Shown here piece after piece: positions 38,458 through 47,612 of a DNA stretch of 64,000 bases. Within the stretch, counting starts at the first letter, position 1, and each line of letters starts with the position of its first letter. The DNA comes from Kordia zhangzhouensis (GTDB taxonomy: Bacteria > Bacteroidota > Bacteroidia > Flavobacteriales > Flavobacteriaceae). The DNA lies in the NCBI RefSeq assembly GCF_001005305.1, contig NZ_LBMH01000005.1:310001-374000 (forward strand), read 5' to 3'. Position numbers and translations under genes: made by a program. The notes beneath the pieces were generated by a model. The model saw only the letters and a program-made list of their open reading frames with translations. It did not search any database and was not told the DNA's origin.

Positions 38458-39657
38458 CTAGTTTGAAGCTTGTGCAATTGTAAAGTTAAATTCTACAGCT
38501 ATTGCTTCAGAAATTTCGTCTAATGTGGCCGGTGTAACATCCCAAAATCCATTTCCTTCCATTAATTGTGCAATGAATCCGTCAACCTCAGTTTTGGTAA
38601 AGTAAGGTTCATTAGTACCTGGTTTACGTGTGAATTGTAAGCTATAAATAAATCCAAATCCTTCTGAAAGATCATGAAATGCAGCAGCTCTATCAGTAGT
38701 CAATACAGCTTTTCCTCTTTGCAAATAGTATACCGCACGAATTCCTATAACTTCAGATATTTTTTCCCTGATGATGTTGGCTTGCGCGTCACGAACTTCA
38801 TAATTTTTAGCTACGATCGCTGCACGACCCAATTTGAATGCTTCGTAAACGTCAGAAGCAATTCCAGCAAAATCTGCATCATTTTCAACTCTTGATAAGT
38901 ATTTATTCAAAAAATTATCTTCATTTAATAATGGAGCCGTTGCATTGTCTGTTCCGTACAAATATCCAAATGCTTCGTCCCATTTGTGCTCCATATTTGT
39001 GTATGGTTTGCCCTCTGCAAGTATTCCTGCATCATTATCAGCTCTATTTGTACCAGCATCTAATACAGAAATACTTAAATAGTTGTTTAACATTTGGTCA
39101 ACCATTAAAGCTCCAATTAGAGATTTATTGACCGCTTGATTGTATTCCAATCCTTTTCCACTAATATAACGTGTAGATCCACCACCAGCTTCTTGTAAAT
39201 TTCCAGGATTACCTGCTGTTGCTGTTGTTGCCCAAGCTGGAAACACTTCAGAAACTTGAGCCGAAATCCAAGTATCAAAGTCAGCTTTGATTGCATTGGC
39301 ATCGGTAGTATTCGCCGAAAAATAGTCAGTTGAAGCTGCTGTTTTACTGCGAATATTTTTGTCAGAAGCATTCAAGTTGGCAGCGCTAAAATCGTTATCC
39401 CCTTCTACATGCGCAAACATTCCATCAAGGTCAGCTTCTGTTTTTGTATTGTCTTTTAAAGCCGTAATGAATTCTTCGCCCATTAGGATTCGAGTTGTTT
39501 GTCCATTGTAATCTACAGTAGAATTTCCATTTCTACTAAACGCATATGTAGCAGGAGCCGTTACTTCATTAATGTTAATAATTCTAGTGTCATCGTCTGA
39601 ACAAGCTGTGAAAGCTATACTTGAAACCGCTAGTAAACCTACGAATATCTTTTTCAT
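38458..39657 (-). CDS. DUF4856 lipoprotein
   Basis: A 399-residue lipoprotein with signal MKKIFVGLLAVSSIAFTACS and lipobox TAC. The DUF4856 features are the APATYAFSRNGNSTVDYNGQ start and the EFITALKDNTKTEADLDGMF segment, followed by a helical imelysin-like body (YNQAVNKSLIGALMVDQMLN, HKWDEAFGYLYG). The first gene of the iron cluster; a possible Fur-like dyad lies about 70-90 bases upstream. It is presumed to work with imelysin at the outer membrane or periplasm. Biochemical function unknown. Confidence 0.85.
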   Translation of the reverse strand: MKKIFVGLLAVSSIAFTACSDDDTRIININEVTAPATYAFSRNGNSTVDYNGQTTRILMGEEFITALKDNTKTEADLDGMFAHVEGDNDFSAANLNASDKNIRSKTAASTDYFSANTTDANAIKADFDTWISAQVSEVFPAWATTATAGNPGNLQEAGGGSTRYISGKGLEYNQAVNKSLIGALMVDQMLNNYLSISVLDAGTNRADNDAGILAEGKPYTNMEHKWDEAFGYLYGTDNATAPLLNEDNFLNKYLSRVENDADFAGIASDVYEAFKLGRAAIVAKNYEVRDAQANIIREKISEVIGIRAVYYLQRGKAVLTTDRAAAFHDLSEGFGFIYSLQFTRKPGTNEPYFTKTEVDGFIAQLMEGNGFWDVTPATLDEISEAIAVEFNFTIAQASN

Positions 39658-39734
39658 TTTTTGATAGTTTGTTTTTTGTATTGTTATTTAACGGTGCAAA
39701 TATATTATTGGATTCTGAAATTACAAATTTTATT

Positions 39735-39750
39735 TAGACTTAATCTTAAT
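39735..39750 (-). promoter_or_regulatory. Possible Fur-like dyad upstream of the iron cluster
   Basis: TTAGACTTAATCTTAA is an imperfect inverted repeat with TTA/TAA outer ends and a TTAA centre. Its position about 80 bases ahead of DUF4856 fits iron regulation, but sequence support is weak. Confidence 0.25.
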
Positions 39751-39976
39751 TAAAATGATAAAAAAATATCCAATGAATTAATTTTCAACGTTTTAAATAG
39801 TAACATCTTTATTTATAGTTAATTTGAAAAGATAATTGATTGAAAATCAATTTATGAAGCAGCATTATTCTTGTATCTCTTACACATACAATCATTCATC
39901 AATCAAAATGATGTAACAATGAAAAAAGCTATAGAAACCGCTCAAAAATTGACCCGATATTATAGTAACATCATAA

Positions 39977-40013
39977 AAAAATCCCTGTAACGCAATTGGT
40001 TACAGGGATTTTT
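39977..40013. terminator. Terminator after the alpha-oxoamine synthase
   Basis: Stem aaaatccctgtaac/gttacagggatttt on both sides of a short loop is followed by T runs in both directions. It lies just past the 40039 stop on the minus strand and can also end plus-strand transcripts. Confidence 0.85.
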
Positions 40014-40038
40014 TATTTATATCTTTTTTTGAATAAAT

Positions 40039-41301
40039 CTATGATTCACCCATTGCGGCCATCAATTTAGCAGATAATCTTTTGTAGGTTCCATCTTCTA
40101 AACGAGAACGAATGGCTGAAAAGGCTTCCAAAGTTTCTTCAACATCTTGTAAGGTATGTGATGCGGTTGGAATCATTCTTAATAGAATTAATCCTTTTGG
40201 AATTACAGGGTATACTACGATTGAACAAAAGATTCCATGATTTTCACGTAAATCTTTTACCAAAGCCATTGCTTCTGGGATACTTCCTTTTAAGTATACA
40301 GGTGTAACACAACTTTGGGTTGTACCTATATCAAATCCGCGTTCTTTAAGTCCGCTTTGTAAAGCGTTTACAATCTTCCAAAGGTTTTGTTTTAATTCTG
40401 GCATGGTGCGCAACATATCCAAACGCTTTAGAGCACCAACCACCAATTGCATTTGTAATGATTTGGCAAACATTTGTGAACGCAAGTTGTATTTTAAGTA
40501 GTCAATAATTTCTTTGTCTGCCGCGATGAATGCTCCTGTACTAGCCATTGATTTGGCGAATGTAGCAAAATACACATCAATCTCATCTTGCACTCCTTGT
40601 TCTTGTCCTGCTCCTGCTCCTGTTTCTCCTAATGTTCCAAAACCGTGTGCATCATCTACAAATAAGCGGAAATTGAATTTTTTCTTAAGGGCTACTATTT
40701 CTTTCAGCTTTCCTTGTTCTCCACGCATACCAAAAACACCTTCGGAGATTACTAAAATTCCACCTCCAGTTTGCTCTGCCATTTTAGTGGCTCTTTCAAG
40801 ATTTTTTTCTAAACTTTCAATGTCATTGTGTTTAAACGTAAAACGTTTTCCCATGTGTAAACGCACACCATCAATAATACATGCGTGTGAATCTACATCA
40901 TATACAATAATATCATCTTTAGAAACTAATGCATCCACTGTAGAAACCATTCCTTGATACCCGAAATTTAATAAGTAGGAAGCTTCTTTTCCTACGAATG
41001 CAGCCAATTCATTTTGCAATTGTTCGTGTAAATCAGTGTGTCCAGACATCATTCGTGCTCCCATAGGGTAAGCAGAACCATATTGTGCTGCTGCTTCTGC
41101 ATCAACTTTACGAACTTCAGGATGATTGGCTAAGCCTAGATAGTCATTGATACTCCACGTAATGACATCTTTTCCTTGAAACTTCATACGGTTTGAAATT
41201 TCGCCTTCTAATTTTGGAAAAACAAAATATCCTTCTGCTTGTGATGCCCATTTTCCTAGTGGTCCTTTATCCTTGTATATTTTAGCAAATAAATCCTTCA
41301 T
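40039..41301 (-). CDS. Alpha-oxoamine synthase: cysteate acyltransferase or serine palmitoyltransferase
   Basis: A 420-residue PLP enzyme of the 2-amino-3-ketobutyrate CoA ligase family. Seen are a glycine-rich SYLLNFGYQGMVST, the PLP-binding aspartate and histidine in LFVDDAHGFGTLG, and the catalytic lysine in YFATFAKSMASTGAF. Relatives condense an amino acid with an acyl thioester: serine to make 3-ketosphinganine, or cysteate to make the base of sulfonolipids. A cysteine-synthase-like gene upstream on the same strand favours the cysteate version. The single sequence cannot separate the two activities. Confidence 0.8.
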   Translation of the reverse strand: MKDLFAKIYKDKGPLGKWASQAEGYFVFPKLEGEISNRMKFQGKDVITWSINDYLGLANHPEVRKVDAEAAAQYGSAYPMGARMMSGHTDLHEQLQNELAAFVGKEASYLLNFGYQGMVSTVDALVSKDDIIVYDVDSHACIIDGVRLHMGKRFTFKHNDIESLEKNLERATKMAEQTGGGILVISEGVFGMRGEQGKLKEIVALKKKFNFRLFVDDAHGFGTLGETGAGAGQEQGVQDEIDVYFATFAKSMASTGAFIAADKEIIDYLKYNLRSQMFAKSLQMQLVVGALKRLDMLRTMPELKQNLWKIVNALQSGLKERGFDIGTTQSCVTPVYLKGSIPEAMALVKDLRENHGIFCSIVVYPVIPKGLILLRMIPTASHTLQDVEETLEAFSAIRSRLEDGTYKRLSAKLMAAMGES

Positions 41302-41473
41302 CTATCTAAGTTTATCTATTGTATCAATTCGGGTTTTTGTAATATAGGAAGTTTTTTTAGAAAACTTCAACCGCAAAAATAAATATTTTTACGAGCCAAT
41401 CATAATAATTATTCTTTTATGTTGTTTTACCAATTTTTTTAAGAATTTGTTGCGGTATTTTTTATGTATTATA

Positions 41474-41511
41474 AAAAAAGCAGCATACTTATTAGTATAC
41501 TGCTTTTTAGC
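41474..41511 (-). terminator. Terminator after the cysteine-synthase-like gene
   Basis: Stem agcag-c-atac/gtat-a-ctgct with one internal mismatch (41480-41503) ends in a T run on the minus strand and lies between this gene and the alpha-oxoamine synthase, so the two have separate 3' ends. Confidence 0.75.
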
Positions 41512-41529
41512 ATGTTATATTAAAATTGT

Positions 41530-42570
41530 TTATTTAATATATTCTATTTTTTGAGCTTCTTCAATATTTTTACTATCAAAAAATCCTTGTGCACTCATCC
41601 ATTCATCACTGTATACTTTGCTCATATATCGTGAACCATGATCTGGGAAAATCACAATAACATTGCTGTTTTCATCAAATTCTCCTTCTTCGGCTAATTG
41701 TTCGATGGCTTGCATTGCAGCTCCGCTAGTATATCCAACAAAAAGACCTTCTGTTTTAGATATTTCACGAGCTTTATGGGCGCTTTCTTCGTCTTTAACT
41801 TTTACAAATTTATCGATAACGTCAAAGTCAGTTGCCGTAGGAATTAGGTTTTTTCCTAAACCTTCAATTCGGTACGGGTAAATTTCTTCAGCATCAAACT
41901 CTCTAGTTTCGTGATATTTTTTCAAGACGGAACCATATGCATCAACTCCTAATACTCGAATGTTAGGATTTTGTTCTTTTAAATATTTTGCGGTTCCTGA
42001 AATAGTTCCTCCTGTTCCACTACAAGCTACAAAGTGGGTAATTGCTCCATTTGTTTGTTTCCAAATTTCTGGTCCCGTACTGTTGTAATGTGCATCAATA
42101 TTCAGTTCATTGAAATACTGATTGATATACACAGATCCTTTAGTTTCTTCATGAATTCGTTTGGCTACTTGATAGTATGATCGTGGATCATCGGCGCTAA
42201 CATGTGCTGGACATACATATACTTTTGCTCCCATTGAACGCAACATATCAATTTTATCTTTGGAAGATTTAGAACTTACTGCTAATATACATTCGTATCC
42301 TTTAATGATACTTACCATTGCAATACTAAAGCCTGTGTTTCCAGAAGTAGTTTCTATTATTGTATCACCAGGTTTGATGATTCCTTTTTTTTCTGCTTCT
42401 TCAATGATATATAAAGCGATTCTATCTTTTGTTGAATGTCCTGGATTGAATGCCTCAACTTTTGCATAGAAATTTCCTTTGATATTTTTAGTTATATGAT
42501 TTAACTTGATTAAAGGTGTATTTCCGATAAGTTCGAGTACATTATCAAAAGCATTAATTTGTTGTTCCAT
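41530..42570 (-). CDS. Cysteine-synthase-like PLP enzyme, possible cysteate synthase
   Basis: A 346-residue member of the fold II PLP family. The lysine motif is [16 protein letters not shown], the substrate loop [11 protein letters not shown], and the phosphate-binding loop [14 protein letters not shown]. Standard O-acetylserine sulfhydrylases have NPGGSVKDR at the first site; the change to GHSTKDR suggests altered donor or acceptor. Flavobacterial cysteate synthases that use O-phosphoserine and sulfite come from this family. The adjacent alpha-oxoamine synthase supports that reading, but ordinary cysteine synthesis remains possible. Confidence 0.72.
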   Translation of the reverse strand: MEQQINAFDNVLELIGNTPLIKLNHITKNIKGNFYAKVEAFNPGHSTKDRIALYIIEEAEKKGIIKPGDTIIETTSGNTGFSIAMVSIIKGYECILAVSSKSSKDKIDMLRSMGAKVYVCPAHVSADDPRSYYQVAKRIHEETKGSVYINQYFNELNIDAHYNSTGPEIWKQTNGAITHFVACSGTGGTISGTAKYLKEQNPNIRVLGVDAYGSVLKKYHETREFDAEEIYPYRIEGLGKNLIPTATDFDVIDKFVKVKDEESAHKAREISKTEGLFVGYTSGAAMQAIEQLAEEGEFDENSNVIVIFPDHGSRYMSKVYSDEWMSAQGFFDSKNIEEAQKIEYIK

Positions 42571-42654
42571 AAAAACTATTAAGTTGGTACAGGGTTATTT
42601 TTTGTAAGTTTTGAAATTACGCAAAACCTTGCAAATTTAAGTTAAATTTTTTAA

Positions 42655-44787
42655 TTACTCTTTTATATTTTCTAAGTCCAGTAAAAACGCGTATTCTTCA
42701 GCCACTTCTTTTAGGGCTTCAAAACGTCCAGACGCGCCTCCGTGACCTGCATCCATATTGGTGTGCAATAGTAAAATATTATTATCTGTTTTCATTTCTC
42801 GTAGCTTTGCAACCCACTTCGCTGGCTCCCAATATTGTACTTGCGAATCATGTAATCCTGTTGTCACTAACATGTTCGGATACGCTTTTGCTTCTACATT
42901 GTCATAAGGTGAATACGACTTCATGTACTCATAATATTCTTTATTGTTAGGATTTCCCCACTCATCATATTCTCCTGTCGTTAAAGGAATACTATCATCT
43001 AACATAGTGGTTACAACATCTACAAAAGGAACCGCAGCTATAACTCCATTGTACAATTCTGGATTCATATTAACAATTGCTCCCATTAGTAATCCGCCGG
43101 CACTTCCTCCCGAAGCATATAAATGTTCTGGAGAGGTATATTTTTGCTCAATAAGGTATTTGGAACAGTCTATAAAATCGGTAAACGTATTTTTCTTATC
43201 CATTAATTTTCCTTCATCATACCAATTTCTTCCAAGATATTCTCCTCCACGCACATGCGCAATTACATAAATAAAACCTCTATCTAAAAGACTTAATCGA
43301 ACAGAGGAAAAATATGGATCAATTGTAGAACCATACGAACCATACGCATATTGTAAAAGTGGATTTGTTCCATCTTTTTTAATTCCTTTTCGGTAAACAA
43401 CTGACATTGGAATTTTAGTCCCATCTCTTGAAGTTGCCCAAAGTCGTTCAGAAATGTAATTGTTTTTATCAAACGTTCCTCCCAAAACCTCTTGCTCTTT
43501 TTTTACTTCTTTTTCTTTTGTTTTCATATTGAAATCAATCACAGAAGCTGGCGTAGTCATTGAATTGTAGGAATAACGCAATATATCCGTATCAAAATCT
43601 ACATTTGAAGTTGTATTGGCTGTGTACGTTTCGTTATCAAATGGCAAGTAATAATCTTCGGTTCCATCCCAACGAATTATTCGCAATTTATTAAGACCAT
43701 TACTTCGTTCACTTAATACTAAATAGTTTTTAAAGATATCTGTATCTTCCAACAATACATCTGGACGGTGTGGGATGATGTCTTCCCAATGTTCCATTTG
43801 TGTCTTGTTTTCTGGTGTTTTAGATAACTTAAAATTAATTGAAGCATCTTTATTATTCAATACGTAAAAATGATCATCGTAATGAGAAATACCATATTCG
43901 AGACCTCGAACACGCTCTTGGAAAACTCGAAACTCTCCATCAGGATTATCTGCTTCTAAGATTCTGTATTCTGAAGTTAATGTACTGTATGATCCAATTA
44001 CAATATATTTTCGTGATTTGGTTTTATAAACAAAAGTGACAAAAGTTTCATCTTCTTCATGAAAAATTTCTTGATCGTTGTTTACATCATCTCCAAGTTT
44101 GTGTTTGTATATTTTTTCAGATCGCAGTGTTTGCTCATCTTTATTGGCATAAAATAATGTTTTATTATCCGCAGCCCAAGTTGCACTACCTGTTGTATTT
44201 GCAATTGCTTCTTGATAAATTTCTCCTGTTTCTAGATTTTTAATATGTATAGTGTATTGCCTTCTACTAACTGTATCTACACCAAAAGCAACGAGTTTGT
44301 TATCTGGGCTAACGCTTATTCCTGTTAGTCGATAATACGGATGTCCTTCTGCCATTTTATTGACATCAAACATGATTTCTTCAGGCGCATCTAAGCTTCC
44401 TTTTTTTCTGGAATAAATTGGATATCCTTTTCCTTCTTCATAACGACGAATGTACCAGTATCCATTCAATTTGTATGGAACAGAAGAATCATCTTCTTTG
44501 ATTCTTCCTTTCATTTCTTCAAATAAATCTTTTTGAAAATTTTCCGTATGTGCTGTCATTGCTTCATTATAAGCGTTTTCAGCTTCTAAATATGAGATTA
44601 CCTCAGGGTTTTCTCTGTCGTTTAGCCAGTAATAGTTATCAATTCTGACATCACCATGTTTTTCAAGCTTGGTAGCCTTTTTAGCAGCAGTAGGTGCTGT
44701 AATCGTTTCTTTCATGTTAGTAGTATGCGTATTACAAGAATTTAAAAGTGCGAAACCAATCAGAGCTATTACAACTCTTTTTTTCAT
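42655..44787 (-). CDS. S9 family peptidase, oligopeptidase B-like
   Basis: A 710-residue prolyl-oligopeptidase-family serine peptidase. The N-terminus has a lipoprotein-like signal (VVIALIGFALLNSC) so it is probably exported or membrane-attached. A seven-bladed propeller spans about residues 90-420. The catalytic domain has GSYGSTIDPYFSSVRLSLLD, the nucleophile in YASGGSAGGLLMGAI, and the histidine in NMDAGHGGASGRF. It cleaves short peptides after basic residues in typical relatives. It is divergent from ybaB. Confidence 0.9.
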   Translation of the reverse strand: MKKRVVIALIGFALLNSCNTHTTNMKETITAPTAAKKATKLEKHGDVRIDNYYWLNDRENPEVISYLEAENAYNEAMTAHTENFQKDLFEEMKGRIKEDDSSVPYKLNGYWYIRRYEEGKGYPIYSRKKGSLDAPEEIMFDVNKMAEGHPYYRLTGISVSPDNKLVAFGVDTVSRRQYTIHIKNLETGEIYQEAIANTTGSATWAADNKTLFYANKDEQTLRSEKIYKHKLGDDVNNDQEIFHEEDETFVTFVYKTKSRKYIVIGSYSTLTSEYRILEADNPDGEFRVFQERVRGLEYGISHYDDHFYVLNNKDASINFKLSKTPENKTQMEHWEDIIPHRPDVLLEDTDIFKNYLVLSERSNGLNKLRIIRWDGTEDYYLPFDNETYTANTTSNVDFDTDILRYSYNSMTTPASVIDFNMKTKEKEVKKEQEVLGGTFDKNNYISERLWATSRDGTKIPMSVVYRKGIKKDGTNPLLQYAYGSYGSTIDPYFSSVRLSLLDRGFIYVIAHVRGGEYLGRNWYDEGKLMDKKNTFTDFIDCSKYLIEQKYTSPEHLYASGGSAGGLLMGAIVNMNPELYNGVIAAVPFVDVVTTMLDDSIPLTTGEYDEWGNPNNKEYYEYMKSYSPYDNVEAKAYPNMLVTTGLHDSQVQYWEPAKWVAKLREMKTDNNILLLHTNMDAGHGGASGRFEALKEVAEEYAFLLDLENIKE

Positions 44788-44854
44788 ATAAAAGATATTT
44801 TAAAAGCTCACAATTTAATAATTTTGTAAATAGTAACCTTTAATTATATACATA

Positions 44855-45178
44855 ATGTTTGGAGATTTAATGGGAATGATGGGTAAATTGAAAGAAACCC
44901 AGCAAAAAGTAGAAGAAACGAAGCAGCGTTTACATACAGTGTTAATTGATGAAAATAGTTCTGACAACTTACTAAAAGTAACCGTTACAGCAAACCGAGA
45001 AATCAAATCGATTGTAGTCGCTGATGAGTTATTGGAAGATAAAGAACAATTGGAAGACTATTTAATTTTAACACTAAATAAAGCCCTTAAACGCGCAGGC
45101 GAAGTTCATGAAACTGAAGTAGCTGCAGTTGCTAAAGATGGCATGCCTACTATTCCTGGCATGGATTTATTTTCTTAA
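44855..45178 (+). CDS. YbaB/EbfC family nucleoid-associated protein
   Basis: A 107-residue small DNA-binding protein of the YbaB fold. It opens [20 protein letters not shown], then has [20 protein letters not shown] and the C-terminal [20 protein letters not shown]. The family forms dimers that bind DNA without strict specificity. It stands alone, with a strong terminator 20 bases later. Often found near dnaX-recR in other bacteria, not here. Confidence 0.9.
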   Translation: MFGDLMGMMGKLKETQQKVEETKQRLHTVLIDENSSDNLLKVTVTANREIKSIVVADELLEDKEQLEDYLILTLNKALKRAGEVHETEVAAVAKDGMPTIPGMDLFS

Positions 45179-45198
45179 AGAGTACATTCCGACTATAA

Positions 45199-45228
45199 AA
45201 AAAGCCATCTACATGATGGCTTTTTTTT
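45199..45228 (+). terminator. Terminator after ybaB
   Basis: Stem agccatc/gatggct (45203-45209, 45215-45221) followed by eight T residues, 24 bases after the stop codon. Confidence 0.88.
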
Positions 45229-45292
45229 GTTTTAGCAATTGAGAAAGTGTTTTCAGAAATCTGTTGAGAATTATTGTTATAAATGATGCTAA

Positions 45293-45314
45293 GTTTAGTC
45301 TGTCGACACTAAAC
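45293..45314 (+). promoter_or_regulatory. Inverted repeat upstream of peptide B
   Basis: gtttagt/actaaac (45293-45299, 45308-45314) around a gtcgac core lies 27 bases before the peptide start. No U run follows, so an operator or 5' hairpin is more likely than a terminator. Confidence 0.45.
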
Positions 45315-45341
45315 ATATTTTAACATTAACAACATTTTAGT

Positions 45342-45602
45342 ATGAAAAAAAGAAATTTAAAAAATCTAAAACTTACCAAACAATCTATTTCAAATCTTAC
45401 GAATCAAATTAACGGAGGAGCTGAAACTGGTGGATATTGTGAGACTATATTAAGATCTTTTCTTTATGGTAATTGCCCTATAGATGATCCAGGTGAACCA
45501 CTCCCTTTAACAGCAGATGTATTAGATTGTCCAGACAACAGCCTTTATGGATCTTGTTCTTTAGGATATTGTGTAGAAACTTTTTGGTGTAAGCCTAGTT
45601 AA
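45342..45602 (+). CDS. GG-leader, Cys-rich RiPP-like precursor peptide (B)
   Basis: An 86-residue peptide. Leader residues 1-26 are Lys-rich with LKNLKLTKQSISNL and end in NGG. The core of 60 residues has six cysteines, no long hydrophobic segment, and repeated Gly/Ser/Tyr (LYGSCSLGYC). The leader is nearly the same as that of the peptide at 57146-57313. It has its own terminator and an upstream inverted repeat, with no modification or export genes alongside. Likely a bacteriocin-like or signalling RiPP precursor; processing partner unknown. Bacteroidota GG-leader families exist, but none matches exactly by eye. Confidence 0.78.
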   Translation: MKKRNLKNLKLTKQSISNLTNQINGGAETGGYCETILRSFLYGNCPIDDPGEPLPLTADVLDCPDNSLYGSCSLGYCVETFWCKPS

Positions 45603-45621
45603 TCCTTATCAATGCATAAAA

Positions 45622-45652
45622 AAATGGCAGCCTTTGGCTGCCATTTTTCTTT
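45622..45652. terminator. Terminator after peptide B, bidirectional with OmpA gene
   Basis: Stem aaatggcagcc/ggctgccattt (45622-45647) with ttt loop and T run, 20 bases after the peptide stop. It also lies about 30 bases after the convergent OmpA gene stop and could serve both. Confidence 0.88.
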
Positions 45653-45678
45653 ATTTATATATTATTGGTTTTTGAGTC

Positions 45679-47361
45679 TTAGTTTTTTTGGTCTAATACT
45701 CTGAACTGTGTTCTTCTGTTTTGTAAGTGCTCTCTTTCTGTACAAGAAACACCATCTTTACATCTGTTTAATAATCTTCTTTCTCCGTATCCATTAGAAA
45801 CAATCTTACTAGCATTAATTCCTTTAGAAATTAAGTAGTTAGTAACTGCTTGCGCTCTTCTTTGCGATAAAGCTTCGTTACTTTCTGCTGTTCCTCTAGA
45901 ATCTGTATGAGAAGCAATTTCTACAGATACTCCAGTTTGTAATACTGGCAATAACTTTTCATCAATCTCACGCTTAGCTGCAGGAGTTAAAGTAGCACTC
46001 CCTAAATTCCAATTGATGTTCAAATCATTATAGGTTAAGAATTTACAATCAACTTCTGTCCAAGTAGTTAAACCTCCTTTTTTGGTCAATACTTCTTTTG
46101 TAACTGTTTTGTATACTGCAGGCACTTCTGTTTCAACAACACGAGCATCTTCAACTAATTTTGTAGTCTTTAAAGTTGTTTCTTTTTGTGCAATTGGAAT
46201 TGTACGAGTACTTGGAGCAGCTGTCATTACAGTTTTTGTAAAAGTTTTACTTACTGCTGGAATTTCTTCTGAACGTGTAGATTCACTAGAAATAATCGTT
46301 TTCTTTACAGTTTCTGTTACTGCTGGAATTTCAACTCTTTCTGTTGTTGGTGGAGTTACCATTACTGTACGTTTCATTGTTTTTCTTTCTTCAGGAACAT
46401 CAATTAAACGAGTTGAAGGAGGCGTTACCATTACCGTTTTCTTTACCGTTTTTGTAACTGCAGGAATAGTAATTACACGCGTTGATGGTGGTTTTACCAT
46501 AATTGTACGTGTATACGTTCCTTCTCCACATGGTTTTCCTCCATTATTGTTAGGATCACAATCAGGAGTTCTTACCGATGAAGCGTCTGCTGCTAAACGT
46601 TGAATCGGAATACTAACATTTTGAGCTGGAATCGCTTTGTAACACCAATATCTACAGTCATCTGGGTTTGAAGAGTTACAATCTGCAGGAGGGATTTCGC
46701 TCATTTGCCATTCTGCTGCAGCTGGTTTAACCTCAACTGTTTCAAAATCACTTGTAAAAGATGCAGGAACTACGCTTACAGATGAACCGTATTCACGTTT
46801 TTTGTAAGTAATTGTTTCAGTTCCCCATTCAGCAGGTATTACTTCTAAACGCTGAGAAGCTTCTTTTACTGTAATAACTACATCGCGAGTTTCATATACT
46901 GCTGGTACAATTTCTACTTTTTGATATGCAGGTCTTGTTACCACTTCAAATGTTCTTGTTTCATATACCGCAGGAACTACTTTTAATCGGTAGCTTGCTT
47001 CTTTAACCACAACAGTTTCAGTATCACTACTTACTTCTGAAGGAACTTTTACCAAACGTTGTGAAGCTTCTTTTGTTACTACTTCAAACGTTTCAGTACC
47101 ATACTCTGCTGGTACCACTGTCAATTCTTCTCCTGCTACTTTAGAAACTACAGTTTCGTTTTCTGTAGTATACTTTGCTGGTACTACTTTCAATGTCTTG
47201 TACGCTGGAGATACCATAACTTGTACTTCCTGATTTTCATATACATCAGGCGTTACACATCGGACATAACATTTTCCAGGTTCGGGATTTGTTGGTAAGT
47301 CTTGAGCTAAGGCAAAAGATCCTGTGATCAAGGCCAAACCAAATACTAGTTTTTTTCTCAT
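45679..47361 (-). CDS. OmpA-family protein with VPA-type tandem repeats
   Basis: A 560-residue outer-membrane-associated protein. A signal peptide (KKLVFGLALITGSFALAQ) is followed by two repeat blocks: residues 50-215 hold about six units of 22-24 residues with VVPAxYxTxTFEVVTKEAS, and residues 285-425 about six units of xxPPSTRxxxIPAVTKTVKKTVMV. The OmpA domain at residues 440-555 has LNINWNLGSATLTPAAKREI and the peptidoglycan-binding HTDSRGTAESNEALSQRRAQ. It probably anchors the repeats to peptidoglycan in the periplasm or at the surface. No partner gene is adjacent. Confidence 0.85.
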   Translation of the reverse strand: MRKKLVFGLALITGSFALAQDLPTNPEPGKCYVRCVTPDVYENQEVQVMVSPAYKTLKVVPAKYTTENETVVSKVAGEELTVVPAEYGTETFEVVTKEASQRLVKVPSEVSSDTETVVVKEASYRLKVVPAVYETRTFEVVTRPAYQKVEIVPAVYETRDVVITVKEASQRLEVIPAEWGTETITYKKREYGSSVSVVPASFTSDFETVEVKPAAAEWQMSEIPPADCNSSNPDDCRYWCYKAIPAQNVSIPIQRLAADASSVRTPDCDPNNNGGKPCGEGTYTRTIMVKPPSTRVITIPAVTKTVKKTVMVTPPSTRLIDVPEERKTMKRTVMVTPPTTERVEIPAVTETVKKTIISSESTRSEEIPAVSKTFTKTVMTAAPSTRTIPIAQKETTLKTTKLVEDARVVETEVPAVYKTVTKEVLTKKGGLTTWTEVDCKFLTYNDLNINWNLGSATLTPAAKREIDEKLLPVLQTGVSVEIASHTDSRGTAESNEALSQRRAQAVTNYLISKGINASKIVSNGYGERRLLNRCKDGVSCTEREHLQNRRTQFRVLDQKN

Positions 47362-47612
47362 GTCTTAAATGATTAATTATTTAATTGTTCTTATTAGTGT
47401 TTATTAAGATACGAAATTATTCTTTTGCAAATCAATTCGTGTAAACAAAGTATTATGCAAGCATATTATTTAGTTTAAGTTCAATTTTTTTCGTTAAAAT
47501 GTATTTTGAGGGGAAAAATCCTGTAAAAACTTTTAAAAATTGCCCGGTCACCCATTTCTTTTACGATATATTTTTGATATATTTACTACAACTAATTAAA
47601 TCTCTATTACCT

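Larger units (their letters stand above)
39658..40038. other. Intergenic region between DUF4856 and the alpha-oxoamine synthase
   Basis: It holds an imperfect dyad TTAGACTTAATCTTAA at 39735-39750 that resembles an iron box (low confidence), a 23-codon ORF on the plus strand at 39919-39990 without homology I recognise, and the terminator at 39977-40013. No larger gene is present. Confidence 0.5.

Noticed and set aside
33406-39657. Polysaccharide utilisation locus with SusC/SusD
   Set aside because: The TonB receptor is associated with imelysin, DUF4856 and HTTM; no SusD-like lipoprotein or glycoside hydrolase is present.
40514-40957. 147-codon plus-strand ORF opposite the alpha-oxoamine synthase
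   Set aside because: Antisense shadow with skewed composition; the minus-strand enzyme is intact.
46082-46603. 173-codon ORF on the plus strand inside the OmpA gene
   Set aside because: Complement of the repeat region; its repeats are shadows of the minus-strand repeats.
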